A stretch of 64,000 nucleotides of DNA, taken from assembly GCF_964355755.1 (NCBI RefSeq), contig NC_092671.1:36661304-36725303 (forward strand), given 5' to 3'. The stretch is from Antedon mediterranea. Its lineage: Eukaryota; Echinodermata; Crinoidea; Comatulida; Antedonidae. This document shows, in pieces, positions 13,043 through 27,448 of this stretch (position 1 is the first letter of the stretch; the number at the start of each line of letters is the position of its first letter). A program made the position numbers and the translations under genes. The notes beneath the pieces were generated by a model. That model did not search any database, was not told the origin of the DNA, and was given only the letters and a program-made list of their open reading frames with translations.

Positions 13043-14328
13043 GTAAGTGTTATTTAGTCATTGTCATATTATCTTTATTTGTCCATTAAAACTGAAATGA
13101 ACAGAAATTTGCTTTGAAAAACTGGTATATCATCATAAAAAAATATAATAAATAAAACAGTAAAAATACACAGAAAATTGTACAACACAGAATAGCTTGT
13201 TAACAACACAGAAACAACACAATTCTCTGATAAAAGATTAAAAATTACTTATTATAATAATTTTACTGTATTTCATTAAAAATATCTTGTACTAATGAAA
13301 GAACTGAAATTTAGATTCCTGGAAGACTTGCCTACCAGTCACTCCCATTTCCTATTTCATTTCATTTCATAGTAACATTTATTTCCTTCATAATAATAAT
13401 AATATACAAAATATAAATAATACAATACAAACATTCATAACGAGAAGTAAGGTCAAGTTCAATATTGAATATCGAAACGTGGCAAGCTGATGGCGCTTGA
13501 CCTTTGACAAGATCGCCTAAATTTCTAGTTTTTAACCTTACAATACTTGTATTGTATATTCGGGTACAGCCGCTTCATAATCTCTTTGCTTTTCTTCCTT
13601 ATATCTTTTAACATAAAATTGTTTTTACTAACAAACATGACTGTTTATATGCCTAGTGTAGTATGTTTTTACATCTTTAACATATTGTCATAAACATCTT
13701 CATATCGTACAACTACTCGTAACAAATTTTCTCAACTTTCTATCATCTAAAAGTCGTAGTTAGTCATGTCTCGGGTCACATTCTATGGTCACCGTACAGG
13801 TAGGCTACTACATCAGTACTTCTATGAATGGATGACTAGTTGGTGACAATAACGCTAGTTGGTCATAACCAGTACCGTTTTGATTTCACAATCATTCGGG
13901 AAACCACCTCACGACGTTAAAACAATACAATCTTTGTATTCCATAACTAACGTGTTTTATGAGTTATTTATTTCTTTTTAAGACATTGCAACGGAAATAA
14001 AAAATTATAACATTGCTATCTGTATACAACTCTTTACATTAAGCCAGTAATTGTATACAGATATTTAATATAAAACCACATGAAAACATCTTATTACTGA
14101 TATAAATATATTAATAACAATTTTTACACAATAAACATTAATATATTTTAAATATCATTGCATTAAATATACAGATTTTACTTGATATGGTTATTTATTT
14201 TTAATGCAGTTTCTACAAAAAAACGTCCAGTATACTATTAAGGGGACCCCTTTAGGATAAGCGTCTTAATAAGGGTACAGTATCTCTTAAATAGGAATGT
14301 CTCAAAGGAAGGGTTTCTGCTGTGTTTA

Positions 14329-14479
14329 GGCCAATTTACACAAACGAGCGGTAATAGTCATAAATATAGAATCTATGTTATTCCTTTGACATTTTCCACT
14401 CAGGATAGATTTAGATTCTACATCGGACAAGCTACGCAGTTTTCCACTTACCGTTACTGCTCGCCTGTGTAAATTGGCC
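14329..14479. mobile_element. MITE with GGCCAATTTACACA ends, 151 bp
   Basis: The 14-bp ends are perfect complements and similarity runs to about 26 bp (GAGCGGTAA versus GAGCAGTAA). TTTA flanks both sides (14325-14328, 14480-14483). Confidence 0.78.
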
Positions 14480-15225
14480 TTTAAAATCAATTTTTGCCAG
14501 ATAAATGACTTGCTCTGTTTTCTTTAAATAATGTTACATACACTATACTACAATGAACCCAAAATCAATAATGTTGCTTTTATTTTGGTGTTTCTTCAGC
14601 TGCGGGATGTTTGCTTACCTGTGTTTCTGAACACCTAACTAAACATTTTGTTTTATAAGACAGATAATGTTATACTACATTATTATACTGTAGCAATAAC
14701 ACACTAAAGGTTACCTCCGTTCTATACTGTACATGTTAATCTGATCAAATCATATAAAAGTTACAGTACATTTGCAGTAAGTGCGTGTATGATCAGGTAA
14801 CTCTCTTATACCTCTTACCTCTGATATCAGAGGATACTGGTTTCAGAATGTAAAATTAGATAAACAAGCGCTTCCCATTTTGGGGAAGGTGGGTGTTGTA
14901 AAGGATGTGAGAGGGAGTGGTAGAGGGATGGTGTTTTGTTTGGTATTGAATGTTAGTGGTACGAGAGGCTGGTGTTATTAGGGAGCGAGAGGGGGAAGGG
15001 TGGTTGGTGGTCAGTATTTACATTTTCCTGAATGGTGTCAAAATAAATAAAATCAAAACTAATTATTAGGTGTGTGTTGAAATATCATACAAATTTTAAT
15101 TAATATTGTTAAGTAATGAGATTTAATTCTGATGAAAAGAGAGGGATATTCTCCTTTGGGAAGATCAGCATTTGTTATTCTAGTGCCCTTCAAAAATTGA
15201 TTTTAATAAGCTGTATACAGTACTA

Positions 15226-15390
15226 AAGCCTTGTCTACACTATCCAACTTTATGTGACAAAAACATGTGATGTGCCCATATATGGACATAATGATGTCAT
15301 ATCACTACCATATTTGTGCATATCACTACCAAATTTGGGCACATCACACTTTTGTTTTATCACACTTGTTTGATAGTGTATACAGAGCTT
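15226..15390 (-). mobile_element. TCTGTCTACAC MITE, copy 8
   Basis: Full length with both termini (AAGCCTTGTCTACAC and GTGTATACAGAGCTT) and two internal units. Confidence 0.88.
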
Positions 15391-16146
15391 TAAGTAATAA
15401 CATCATTCGTTTTTACTGCACATGCTCAGAGCATTCTTCTAAATAAAGACCCACATATCCAGCAGTGTATTAATTTATAACAGATAATAACAAATGCTAA
15501 GCACCGCATTACAGTAAGTCAAATTAGCTTCCCTCCACACCTCATCTTTTCTGCATTAATGAGGCTGACTCATACTTTTTTTAAATCTGTACTTGAAATT
15601 TTCAAACTATTTAAAATGCAAATAATCAAAGGTCAATAGATTTTGATATTCATCTGTGGAGTAACGCCTATGAGCGCTCACGGGCCTGAGCAGTGCCAAG
15701 AGGAAAAAATATGTCGAAAAAGCTAAAAACGCCCAAGGACTCCAGCGTTAGAGGGCCACTTAGGGTTGCTAAACCAGGGGCCTTGGGCAACTGCGTTATG
15801 CCACTTATACATCTGACCTGTATTATTATGGCTTCCATATTTTATACTGTATGCAAGGTCTTCAACAAGAATTAGTAAATGTTCAGGGAAGATAAAAAAT
15901 ATTAACTTCATAAATAAATAAAAAGAGGGTACAGTAACCCCAAAAAAATAGGCAGTCATGAGTAATTTTTAAACCTTGTGGAAACAACCCGGCATTTCAT
16001 AATTGCATTTTCTTAGTTTTTTTTTCTTATCCTTTTTACGTTGGTTATTAATCATCAGTTTGATTGCCGCAATTATTTTTTATGGTTGAATATTTATCAA
16101 ACATCTTTATCTGTCATTATTAATGTTCTCAAAGGAAAACAAACTG

Positions 16147-16256
16147 CGACAATGTTATTACATGCTACAAGGGGCATGCAGGTTGAACTCGGAATGAAAC
16201 TCGACAATGTTATTACATGCTACAAGGGGCATGCAGGTTGAACTCGGAATGAAACT
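16147..16256 (+). repeat. 55-bp perfect direct duplication
   Basis: CGACAATGTTATTACATGCT and the 35 bases after it occur twice in succession with no difference, indicating a recent duplication. Confidence 0.95.
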
Positions 16257-16526
16257 CGTAAAATTACATGAGCATGTTGATTGATTACTCGCAGTTGTCA
16301 TTGGCAACCAAGTAGGGAATTGCGGGTTGAAAACTGTAGTATAGAGAAGATGGTTTATTGTATATTTTACAGTAGCTGCAATATAAATATTGTTAATGAT
16401 AATCTAAATGCTATGGCATGGAAAAAACTGTTACATTTTAAAATAATGTACATTAAAGCATGGATGGATGGCATAGAGTACTGTGTATATAAATCCAGGT
16501 TGCTAAAAATGGAATATCGGTGCTAT

Positions 16527-16683
16527 AAGCTCTGTCTACACTATCAAACTTTATGTGACAAACATGATGTGCTCATATATGGACATGATGATGTCATATC
16601 AGTACCATATTTGTTAATTTCACTACCATATTTGGGCACATCATATTTTTTGTCAAACTAGTTTGATAATGTAGACAGAGCTT
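16527..16683 (-). mobile_element. TCTGTCTACAC MITE, copy 9
   Basis: Full length with near-perfect ends, flanked by TA on both sides if the element is taken to start at AGCTCTG. Confidence 0.9.
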
Positions 16684-18539
16684 ATTAATGTGAATGAAAA
16701 ATGGTGGACCCTCATTACCCTCTCAATAAGCCTCATTATCAAAATGTTATAAAACGTTGTATTATGGAGCTGTTCTCCTTCTGCCACAGGCGTATGTTTC
16801 AGTAAATGAATATATTGGTGCCCTTTAATACAGTATCAACTTTGTTTATATCCATTAATTATACATTTTCTTACTCTGCCATTTATTATTTATGTCTATG
16901 ATTAATTATAGCTAATTAAAGTTTGCAAATTAAAAGCTATTTTCCCAGGAGGGACACCTTACTTTAAAGTAGAAACACAATTAGATTTTGTATATTTGGA
17001 ACTTGATTAATTATTTTAAATAATCAAAAAGTTTGCCAGGAAGTCAGATCCAAAATTCTTGATGTGTGTAGGACTGTGTCGTGTTGCCACGGTTACTTGA
17101 CTTGCATTGTTTGTGCAACTTGCTAAATGATATACTAAGTAAATATTAACCTTGGGTTTGGATAAGACAAAACAATACATTTGTGGTGTTATCAAACCTT
17201 CACAATGTTCTGTTGATCGCTGGTCATACAATATACATACAGTAACTGATTGAATGTTAGCATTTAGATACTTTGAGTGCGTGTTACAGGTACTTGCGTC
17301 CGACAAGCAAGATACGAGTGGATTTTTCTATGTATTGCACTACTTTCTATCAGTAAGGGCTGGTTGTGTAACATTCTTTGTAGATTCAATTTGGATTACG
17401 TGTTCATTTCCATAACATAAATTTATTACATGGTTTTCCTGGCGGTGCAAATGCTGTGAAAAAGGTATTGTAATTGGTATTATTTGTTGGTATAGTTATT
17501 CTTGGAAAAGATCAAAAGTACAGATCTCAGCCTCCTATGGACAGATATCTACAGGACCTTCATACCTAAAGAAATTGGAAACTACTAGAAAAACAAGAAT
17601 CGTTGAGGAGATGAGCGACAAAATTAGATTTTGATTGCAAATTAACCTAAGGTTAATTCATCATGTTTTCTTTTGAAGATTAAAGAAATCTATGAACATG
17701 AACAGGTGAACTTTTACGGAAATGTTTTGCAGCGAAATTGAAATACACGAAGAGGTACATTTTACATTGCAAATCTATCAGACATTAGTTTAGTCTTGCC
17801 AGCTTGACTTCCAACCCACTGTTGGTATTAATGACATTTTTATTGTCTGCTTTATTATTTCTTGAGTAGGTCAAATCATGGCAGGTCACAGTTCAGTTCA
17901 AGGTCAATATAGTGTAAATCTAGCAACATAGGGGAGCTGTGATGTTAGATAGGTCTTGATGTGGTTTCCATGCTCAGCAGGCATATGGTATGAATGATAG
18001 GGGCCAGGTGACTTCAGTGAACATACTCAGCTGCGGAAAGATGGCCTAACCTGCATGGGAAGCTCTGTGTTTGTGTTTGGGAACTTTATTTATCAAGTGG
18101 AAACTAATACGCAACAACAAAATTGTTTGTTGATTCTAGGATATTTGATTTAACTGTAAAGTTTAACCTAATTTGCATATGCAAATGAAGCTGTGTTATA
18201 TTATAACATATGACATAATACTGGACAAATAAACATGCTGGTATTGCCATGAGCTTTTAGTATTGTAAGTAATACCTCCTAAACTTTATTCAGCGTGTGT
18301 TTATTCTATGAAAAACTTTTTTTTTAGTGTGACTGATTCCTGGAATTATTATTTCATTTTTCCTGTGGATTAAACAGAACATATTTTCTTAATTATTGTT
18401 TCCTGAAACTATATATTTAGAAAATTATACATTTTTACCACCTGGCACCAGCAAATATGAAATAACATTTTCATTGCCTAAGTTTACCTTGGAGTATTTT
18501 ATTCAGAAGCTAACCCTTGATAATCTTGGATATATAATT

Positions 18540-18683
18540 ATGGGATTTTATTATCGACAAGATCATCGCCGATCTCAAAATCACCAGAGATTTGGTGATA
18601 CAAGAAGATCAAGAAATGGTGACGGGATTAGTGATCACTCGTCTTTATCTGAAGAGTCTTTGGAAGAAGAAAGAGAGCGAATG
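18540..18683 (+). CDS. MCC: Candidate first exon of an MCC long-type isoform
   Basis: The open frame runs from ATG 18540 to a strong GTAAGTG donor, 48 codons, ending in phase 0. It starts MGFYYRQDHRRSQ and ends SDHSSLSEESLEEERERM. The tail resembles the N-terminus of the vertebrate long MCC isoform (a Ser-rich stretch followed by an EEERM-like motif just before its EF-hand). Splicing straight to 39771 keeps the frame. I could not find an EF-hand exon in between. The frame is also open upstream to 18396, and an acceptor-like TATTCAG lies at about 18506, so it could be an internal exon. Confidence 0.5.
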
Positions 18684-21200
18684 GTAAGTGAATGTGTCAT
18701 AAACAAATTATATTATTTTATAAATGAAGAAAAAGGTTTCTTAATGTTTTAGAAAACTTCTGTATTTTAGTTTTACTGTACATGCATCATATGCGACTAA
18801 AAAGTCATTAAAGCTTGTTCAGACTTACAGAGTTATGGTTTTGTATCATACACAGTGTAGTGTATAACTCCATCCCTCTCAACTAGGAAAAGGTATTAGT
18901 AGAATCTACGTCAAAACAGACACTAAATTTGTCTGTTGTAATTACAGTACTGATGAAATGATACTTACCACCTAGTGTTTAACTTATTGGAAGTTGATTA
19001 TAGTGCTGACAAATTGAGGGCAGCATTCACAGTATGTTGTGTTGATGGATGTTCAGTGAAGCGTGATATTTTGGTTAAGCAAACCACGCTCCTTGGTAAT
19101 TGAGATACCATTACATTGAATATAAGCAGTTTCAATTCACAGTTGATACACTAGGCGAGGTATTTAAAGGCTTAATATTTCTACCACCAGACCACTAAAC
19201 GGTGCTCATATGATATTTAGCGTCATTTTCCAAAAGCTTGATAGAATATTTTTTGGAAGGTCATTCTAGAAGTTTATATTGTGATTGTCTTTACTGTTAA
19301 TTATTGTCTGAAGATGAAGAGCTTTAAAGGTCAAGAATAAGTTGGTAACTTTCTGATATCTTATACAAAATCTTGTTCTGAATGGAAGTTGAATAGAGGT
19401 CATGTTTCCAATGATAATTGTACAGGAGTAGATTTGCAGTTTTTGTTAGAATATCTTTATTTTCTGCACTGAGAGCAGTACCTGGTTTTCGATAAATTGT
19501 CTATAGTACAAATGACAATTTGGAAAAGGTTTTATGTTTGTGCTTTGTCCTGTTTTTAAATCGGTTGAAGTTCGAGCAGTTGTTTAAAAAGTGACAGAAG
19601 AAAGCATTTTGTTGATGAATCAAATCCAAAAAAGGCATTATTTTTTGTTGAAGCATCAAATGAAATTCAAGAAGGCATTTTGTAGATGGCTGACATGAAA
19701 TTCAAGAGGTTGAAACAGCTTTGAATCCAATATAGATTTATTGCATTTTCACAGCATAAACTAAATTATAAATCATGAAGCAGAGTTCTCTGACAAGATG
19801 TCACTCATTTTTTGTTTTCATGACAATTTTCTTCTTTTGTGTGAAGTTAGGTTACCTACTGTGAACTTAGATCTGTCAGCTGGAATAAATGAATCTGTGT
19901 GAACAATTGACTTGAAGGGAAGTACGACTTCAGTAGATCTTTACATTGATTGATTCATCTATTTTTACATCTGTTTCTCTGTTACAACCATATTTCTTTA
20001 ATTACTACCTAATCAGTTATATACTCTGGATAATAATAAAACTCACAAAGCATGGACAGAATTGTGAAAAAAAATAATTTAAAAAGAATTAGGAATGAAT
20101 GAATAGATCATGTCTGGATGGTAATAAAGTTCATAAAGTGGAAAACTAAATAATTTCAACAAATAGATTGGAAACTGAGTGAATTATTATTTGATTGGAT
20201 GCATATGGGAATATTAGAAATAGCTGCAGATGTGACAAGAATACAATTGTACCTTCTTTTTATTGTAATTAAAGACAGTGTTACATTACTATACTGACCA
20301 GTTGTGGACAATAACTGACCAGTTGTGGACAATAGAAAGGAACCGTGAAAAGAAAGACATTTTATTGTTTGGTACAGAAGTTACAAATACGAGGATTATC
20401 TATAAAAATTGGATTAAGTTAAACTTAATTAAAACCGTATCCAGATAAGAAAATTTATTCACTGGAGATGTAACCCAACAATATCTGTTTGAATTTGTTT
20501 GCACAATCGGCAGACCAAATCGTATGTAGTAATGCACGGCTGATAAAACAGTGTCCACGGTTTGAAGATTTATATACTTTATCTCCAGAAAGCAATTTCT
20601 GAAATAATTTATTACATTGCACATTTCAAAGAATATTTTTTGACACATATATAAATTAATATTTATGGCCGACCATGTAGAGATTCAGCATTAATGCCGT
20701 TGAGTAAAAACTTGTGATTTTCTTCAAAATATATTTTTAGTGCTTCATAAATTTATTGATACAAATTGATTACATACCTGTATGTTGAGATTGTCACTGA
20801 GCAACATCGGTGACATTTTTTCACGAGTTGTTTACGATCGCTGACGTTTATCAAGTACACTATTCCATGCATATCTGATCAGATTTCCATAATATAAGTA
20901 GAAGGTATTAAAAACACATAACAATTACACTGCGAAAGTTTAAAATCAAACAGGAATACAATAACTAACAGTTTTCAGATTATCAGTGTTTGTGCTATAT
21001 ACTAAAGTATGTTGGTGTGGATTTGCACTATATTGGAACTTCATTGCTAAATATAGTCCTCGGAGTTAGTAAATACAGTGTGTCTATTGGATAGCAACTT
21101 CTATGTGGTTTTGTCTGATTTCCTGAAAATTATTAAGGCATTTTAATTCAAAACTTGTTTTGTCCTGGATTCAATTCTTGGAGGTCGTGGAAGGGTCAAG

Positions 21201-21230
21201 ATGGACCCGAGGATGAAACAACAAGCAGAG
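21201..21230 (+). CDS. MCC: Candidate short alternative first exon of MCC
   Basis: The frame MDPRMKQQAE starts at an ATG and ends at a GTTTGT donor in phase 0. Spliced to 39771 it would give an N-terminus of ten residues before LHLAALASLK, the same layout as the vertebrate short isoform, whose unique first exon is also short. The exon is too small to prove by eye. Confidence 0.35.
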
Positions 21231-22388
21231 GTTTGTTATTTTCTTGATTTTTTAAATTGTCATTGTTTTTAATATTGCATTATTTAATGTACATTTAGTT
21301 TAGGATTTATCTTGGAGGGAATATTTTTTGTTTTGAAATAGAACGACAAATTGTAAGTTGTGAAGGTAGCATTAGATTATGTTTTTAAGCAGCCTATTCT
21401 CGATAATGTGTCTATTTCCAAAGTGGAGGATACAGTACAACACTTGGGAATCTGGTGTTTTTAGCAGGTAACATAGACAAACAGCTACAAATTAACAACA
21501 TATACTATAGAATAGATCCATTGTTTTTCCATTCCTAGATATCCTGAAAGATGTCCAATTTTATAAATTACAAATTGCTAACATTTTATTTGACAGCTTC
21601 CCGAGTTCACTGACTTGATTTGTCCAATGGGAGGCAACCAAAACGGTGTAAAAAAAGCTATAAACATTGCTTAGAATGCAGTGCTTAAAAGCTTAACAGA
21701 AACCTCGTTGATGTGCGACATTACGTTTAGATAACGTAAACACGTTTAGTACAAACACCTTGGATAATCCTCTGTAGAACGTTTTGTACTGGCAATTAAT
21801 TTTCAAAGTGTGGAAGCTGGCAATGTGAACTAGATGGCTTTAGTAAACACACTTAAATGGTCATTTCTGTCTTACATCGCATATAACAATTACAATTTAT
21901 ACCAATTTTAAAATATGTTTGGATACAGATTGCGTTCTTCCTGGTGTCTAAATTGTAATAAGGATTTTTTTTTATGTGTTTTTTTTCGGATGAAGTTAAT
22001 GTTGTTATATTTATATATAATTTTATATAACTTTATTCAAAAACTGAGAAGTTAGCTATCAATTTTATCATAAGTCTTGTAATCCATGTATTAATATGTA
22101 ACATATCCTAATGAAAAATAAATAATTTCTATTATATAAATAATCAATAGCATAAAAGATAGAAACGATTTGGTGAATAGTAGAAAACAGACAGGACTGG
22201 AGATATACGCAAAGCAGCCGAGGCGGGAAAGTCATCGGACTATCTGACAGACCGGCAATAAACATAAACATATACATAATTAATAAATTAAAAATTAATG
22301 ATTGTCTTGAAAGTTCTACAGTAAATTGCTATTTAACCCAATTTAACCCAATATATATCCTGTCGATCAGCATCGCATCAATCCTCTA

Positions 22389-22557
22389 AAGCTCTGTCTA
22401 CACTATCAAACTGGTTTGACAAAAAAAGTGTGATGCACCTGAATATGGTAGCGATGTGCCCAAATGTGGTAGTGATATGACATCATCATGTCCATATGGG
22501 CACGTCACATTTTTTTTTTGTCACATAAAGTTAGTGTAGATAGTGTAGACAGAGCTT
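22389..22557 (+). mobile_element. TCTGTCTACAC MITE, copy 10
   Basis: Full length with both termini and two internal units. A small duplication near the right end reads GTGTAGATAGTGTAGAC. Confidence 0.9.
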
Positions 22558-22887
22558 TAGATTGTCTTCTCCAGCCAAAGCCTGTCCAACAACAATTCTA
22601 TGACCAAGATAAATATCTACCATTTGCAAACAAAAGATAAAATATGGATGTAACACAACAAAGGACATTACCTCAACAAATGATTATTATTAGAAAAGCT
22701 TTTCTGAGAGGTCGAATTTATTATTTTTCATCTGAAACAAATTACTAATAAATGCTTATAAATGAATGATGAATGGTAGCCAATAAAATATTAATTCATA
22801 ATTGTATTACTAATCAAAAACATTTTTATGATTGTAATTTCATTAGTAGATTTTTGTTTTTATTTCATTGTTTTGTTTTTTAAATGC

Positions 22888-23002
22888 ACATGGGAGATCC
22901 CCAGGGTAGTACATGGGAGATCCCCAGGGTAGTACATGGGAGATCCCCAGGGTAGTACATGGGAGATCCCCAGGGTAGTACATGGGAGATCCCCAGGGTA
23001 GC
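22888..23002 (+). repeat. 23-bp minisatellite, five identical units
   Basis: ACATGGGAGATCCCCAGGGT plus AGT is repeated five times without change at 22888, 22911, 22934, 22957 and 22980. Each unit holds GGGAGATCCC, a short palindrome. Confidence 0.97.
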
Positions 23003-23214
23003 AGATTGTAAGCAATACCTATTATATTGTAATGTGATACTATATATGTATTACAGTACTATATAATGAAAAATGATGTGTTGACACTACTAATGTTTTA
23101 TGTATGATCGATGAAATAATTTGAATGCAATAATTAACATGTTTCATCACCCTGGAAGAAACATGCACTGACAATATGTGTTAAAAAGGTAACAATAGAA
23201 AGCATGTCTGTATT

Positions 23215-23393
23215 AAGCTCTGTCTACACTATCAAACTAGTTTGACAAAAAAATGTGATGTGCCCAAATATGGTAGTGATATGCCCAAATATGGTAGTGA
23301 TATGCCCAAATATGGTAGTGATATGATATCATTATATATGGGCATATCACATTTTGTTGTCGCATTTAAAGTTTGATAGTGTAGACAGAGCTT
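23215..23393 (+). mobile_element. TCTGTCTACAC MITE, copy 11
   Basis: Full length with intact ends, three internal units and TA on both flanks. It is one of the best preserved copies. Confidence 0.92.
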
Positions 23394-23899
23394 AGGTAGA
23401 CACTCTTATTTCATTACAATGCAGATGGATCTTAGCTGTGTCTAAATTTGTCAACTAAACTATCTGTTAAAAAATGTGGTATGCCCTACATTGTCATTCC
23501 CACCTAGAATGATCTGCTGCCGAAACTTTTTTCATAAACTGATTAGTTAAATTATACATTTTAACAATGTAATATTATGACTGTGAAATTAAAATTATAG
23601 ACAAAATATGAATTTGTATCATACTACCAATACATAAAAATAATATATAATATGTTAAGTTATTCCGTACCTATAGGCGTTGAACACCTGGTCTTACAAG
23701 ATGCGTTGATGATATGACCTTTAATTGTTCAAATTATTCAAATGAATTGTATCCTTAAGCAACATATCTATTTTAACTAGTTATAATATAAAGTACTTCA
23801 AACCTTAAGTATATAAAAGTAAACTTGGATTTGATATCATTATGAAACATACCTTGCTAATGTTCTAATCTTTGTTTAATATTAAAATTATTCACTTAA

Positions 23900-24233
23900 A
23901 GATGTATTGTCACCCTGAAAAAATAATTCTTAAATTTTTTTTTTTAAATATTCCATTTTAATGTAACATAATAGTTATCCACATTGACCAAAAATTGGAT
24001 CGAAAAAAGATTTATTTACCTGAAAAAATGTAATTTAAAGCAAAAAATTCTCAAATTGGCTGCCAGCCAATGGATTTTTGGTTGAATTTAACCATTTATT
24101 TTGTCATTTTATAAGTGAAAACTATTTTTTTTTTCTATGGAAGTGATTAATTTTATTAAAACTACAAAATAACACATTCAAAGTCTGATTTAATTAATCT
24201 TCATTTTTCATGTTTTTGGGGAAAAATACATCT
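23900..24233. mobile_element. AGATGTATT element, 334 bp, TTAA-flanked
   Basis: Ends AGATGTATT and AATACATCT with TTAA on each side (23896-23899, 24234-24237). Related sequence (TTGACCAAAAA, TGTAATTTAAAGCAAA, TTCAAAGTCTGATTT) occurs at 30190-30470, in reverse at 47930-48175, and as a fragment at 44210-44275. Confidence 0.75.
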
Positions 24234-24724
24234 TTAATATAGAAATATATATTCATTTTATAGTTTGCTCGCTTTGTTTTCTAATTCCTAACAATACTAA
24301 CAGTTCATTCTTAAGAAGCCCATCTTATGTCACTGATTGATTGAATAACACTATTAAATACATTCAGTGATAGCTAGTGATCTAGTACTGGGTCAACAAA
24401 GGACATGAGTAGGGCTATTGATGACTCAGCGTATTTGAATAGATGGATATGATATTATTGATTTTAGTCTAGTCCCTATATACACGTTGCATCCTAATGT
24501 CTTGCAGCGTGTTTCTTTCACCTTGGAGATAATTAATGTAAATTATTATTTATACAGATGATCATTTAAATCATTCATGTTGAATCATCTAATGCTTTTC
24601 CTTCTTTAATAGTGGAACATCTGGTATATTATTAAAATATATGAATTCAAATTATCAATTCAAACTTTAACTAGTCCTATTTCGACCTATACGGTCAATT
24701 CAGTTTTGATGTACCACCACACTG

Positions 24725-25290
24725 TCCTCTCTTTAGACACACAGCATCCTCTTAAAACACACAGCATCGCCAGTCATACATCTTCCTCTTCAGAAGCACA
24801 GCATCCTTTACAAACATCCTCCTTAGACACATAGCGTCCTCATTAGACACATTGTGTCCTCTCTTTTAGCCAGACAGCGACATCCTCCTTAGACACATGG
24901 TGTCCTCATTAGACACATTGTGTCCTCTCTTTTAGCCAGACAGCGACATCCTCCTTAGACACATAGCGTCCTCATTAGACACACAACATCCTCTTCTTTT
25001 AGACACATTGTGTCCTTTTATTTAGACAAACAGCGTCCTATTTAGACACACAGTGTCTTCTTTAGACACATAGCATCCTCTTCAAACACATTGTGTCCTC
25101 TTCTGTAGACACACAACATCCTCTTCTTTTAGACACACAGCATCCTCTTCTTTAGACACACATCGTCCTCTTCGTTAGACACATGGCACCCTCTTCGTTA
25201 GACACACATCGTCCTCTTCGTTAGACACATGGCGCCCTCTTTGTTAGACACATGGCGCCCTCTTCGTTAGACACATGGCGCCCTCTTGTA
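24725..25290 (+). repeat. Irregular minisatellite of TAGACACACAGCATCCTCTT-type units
   Basis: More than twenty units of 18-26 bp with TTAGACACA and a TCCTC core. The last few are near-identical CTTCGTTAGACACATGGCGC copies, so the right end is the youngest. Confidence 0.92.
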
Positions 25291-25854
25291 CTTAAGTTAC
25301 TGTTTTGTCCTTGTTACTGTTTGTTAAGCTGAAACTTATTTTACTTAGTTATTGGTCTTAAGCTCCTACTTATCTTTGTTACTCGTCGCCCATAGCAGTC
25401 AAATTTTTTTAATTAATTACTGACACAAGGATGAATCAGCAGACACCTGCAAAGGTTTCAGCAAGGTGTTCAGATCAATGGTACTTAGACTTCGGTTAAT
25501 TAGTCATTAAATGCATCAATAACAAGTCTTTCTATATCGTATTGGTATAACCTACTCTTATAGACTTCATATTGATTGACTCAATTGTAACATTGTTTTT
25601 AGTTAAAGATTTGAAAAATTATTTCTGTATAAGCGAGACAACCATGCAGCATCTAAAATGTCAGTGATAAATAAACACAAAGCAATTTTACAAAAGTAGA
25701 CAGATGAAAATGGACATTAAATTATGTTACTCTTCGTTAATATTTAATATTCTTTTATTGCTCTTTTATTGGGTCCTATCTTTTCATTGTGTTGATTTAG
25801 AAAGTCTTTTATTGAATGAATGTGTGTTGTTTTGCTGTACGTATCGCAACCGTT

Positions 25855-26332
25855 TTCATCATGATGTCATCATCATCCCATCGTTACCACCAGATTCATC
25901 ATCATTTCAACATCTTCATCATTTCATCATCTTCATCTCATTTTCATCAACTTCATCTCATTTTCATCAACTTCATCTCATTTTCGTTATCTAATCATCA
26001 TCTCATCAGCATCATTTCATCACCATCATCTCATCATCATCATCTCATCATCATCATCATCCTCTCATCATCATCATTTCATCATCATCATCTCATCATC
26101 ATCATCTCATCATCATCATCATCCTCTCATCATCATCATTTCATCATCATCTCATAATCATTTCATTATCATCATCTCATCATCATCATTTCATTATCAT
26201 CTCATCATCATTATCATTTCATCATCATCTTCATCTCATCATTTTCATCTCATCATTTTCATCTCATCAACTTCATCTCATCATTCATCTTATCAACTTC
26301 ATCTTCATCTCATTTTCATCAACTTCATTATA
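25855..26332 (+). repeat. CAT/ATC microsatellite tract
   Basis: About 480 bp of TCATCATCATCTCATCA-type sequence with TTTCATC interruptions. It creates Ser/His/Ile-rich open frames that are not genes. Confidence 0.97.
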
Positions 26333-26824
26333 GAGTCAATCATGTCGCAATAAGCTTTCTGTTTTTGTTACTGTCTCGCAATCAAATTCCTCTCATTCCT
26401 ATGAAATATAAAAATAGAAGTCCTCAAAGCCTCAACTCTCCATTAAACTCGTATTCGGCTATTCCACTAATTATCAGCTCATCATCCAATGATATCAACG
26501 ATAACTGTGCTTTGAAATTATCCGAGGGTATTGCAACCAATGAAGCCTATACAACTACTGTATCAATGAATTAGAGCATCCATAGATCAATTAAAATAAT
26601 TTGAAAAGTAATTGAGTAGTAAACAAAACAAAACAATTTATTTAATTAACTAGATTTAATTTTATACCAATTAGTCACCATGCTTTTTTTACAGTAATTT
26701 CAGATAAAAATGTGGTGTTTTAAGTAATTGTTCCTGTTTATTACCCAAAAATAACCAATACAATAATAAAAATATTTATTATGATAATAAAAATAATATT
26801 ATTTAGTAAATTATCTAATAATGG

Positions 26825-27065
26825 TATGGAGTGGCTTTGTGGTTATGATGCTTGGCTACTAATCCAATGGTCCTGGGTTCAAGTCCTGTTCGTTTCAGGA
26901 TTTTTTCTAATGACAAATTATAATACCTTGTTTATGTAGAGCATCTTGTGTATATGTTTGTCTTGTGAACGGATTTGCCACCTTTAAGAAGGATAGTGAA
27001 TGAATTCGCTTATGGTTATCCTTGGCAATTTGCATAAATATATAAAAACAAAAAAAAACAAAAAG
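26825..27065 (+). mobile_element. tRNA-derived SINE with A-rich tail
   Basis: The A box TGGCTTTGTGG and B box GGTTCAAGTCC are spaced as in a tRNA head. A body of ~160 bp follows, ending in an A-rich tract at about 27045-27065. Confidence 0.65.
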
Positions 27066-27448
27066 TAAGAGTTCTTTATAATTTGAATTTATGTAATATT
27101 TTTGTATTTAATAATACGTACAAGTTGTTTTGCATACTATATGCACCTGCTTCTGAGCAATTTGTTTGTGATAACAAACTGACAGTATTACATTAAATAT
27201 CTAATTTTAACATAGCAAATGTTGTTGTAGATGTTTGTTGAAATGTTTAACATGAATGATTTAGTGAGCATTTTAATTACATGACATAGTGTCTATAGAT
27301 GTGTCATGTTGTCTAGCTGATACATGACATAATTTCTAGTGGTTAACATTTAATCAAATGTTTTTGAATTTTGAATAATTAATTTTCATATTTCTGCATT
27401 TGTAAAGATAGTACACATATTGTTGAATGTTAGTACTATAGTTTGTTA

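Larger units (their letters stand above)
13043..18539. other. Probable intron or intergenic DNA
   Basis: It holds a MITE at 14329, a purine/G-rich stretch at about 14880-15010, MITE copies 8 and 9, and the 55-bp duplication. No other exon is supported. Confidence 0.55.

Noticed and set aside
25816-26157. 113-residue Ser/His/Ile-rich open frame
   Set aside because: It is a translation of the CAT/ATC microsatellite tract without splice or codon evidence.
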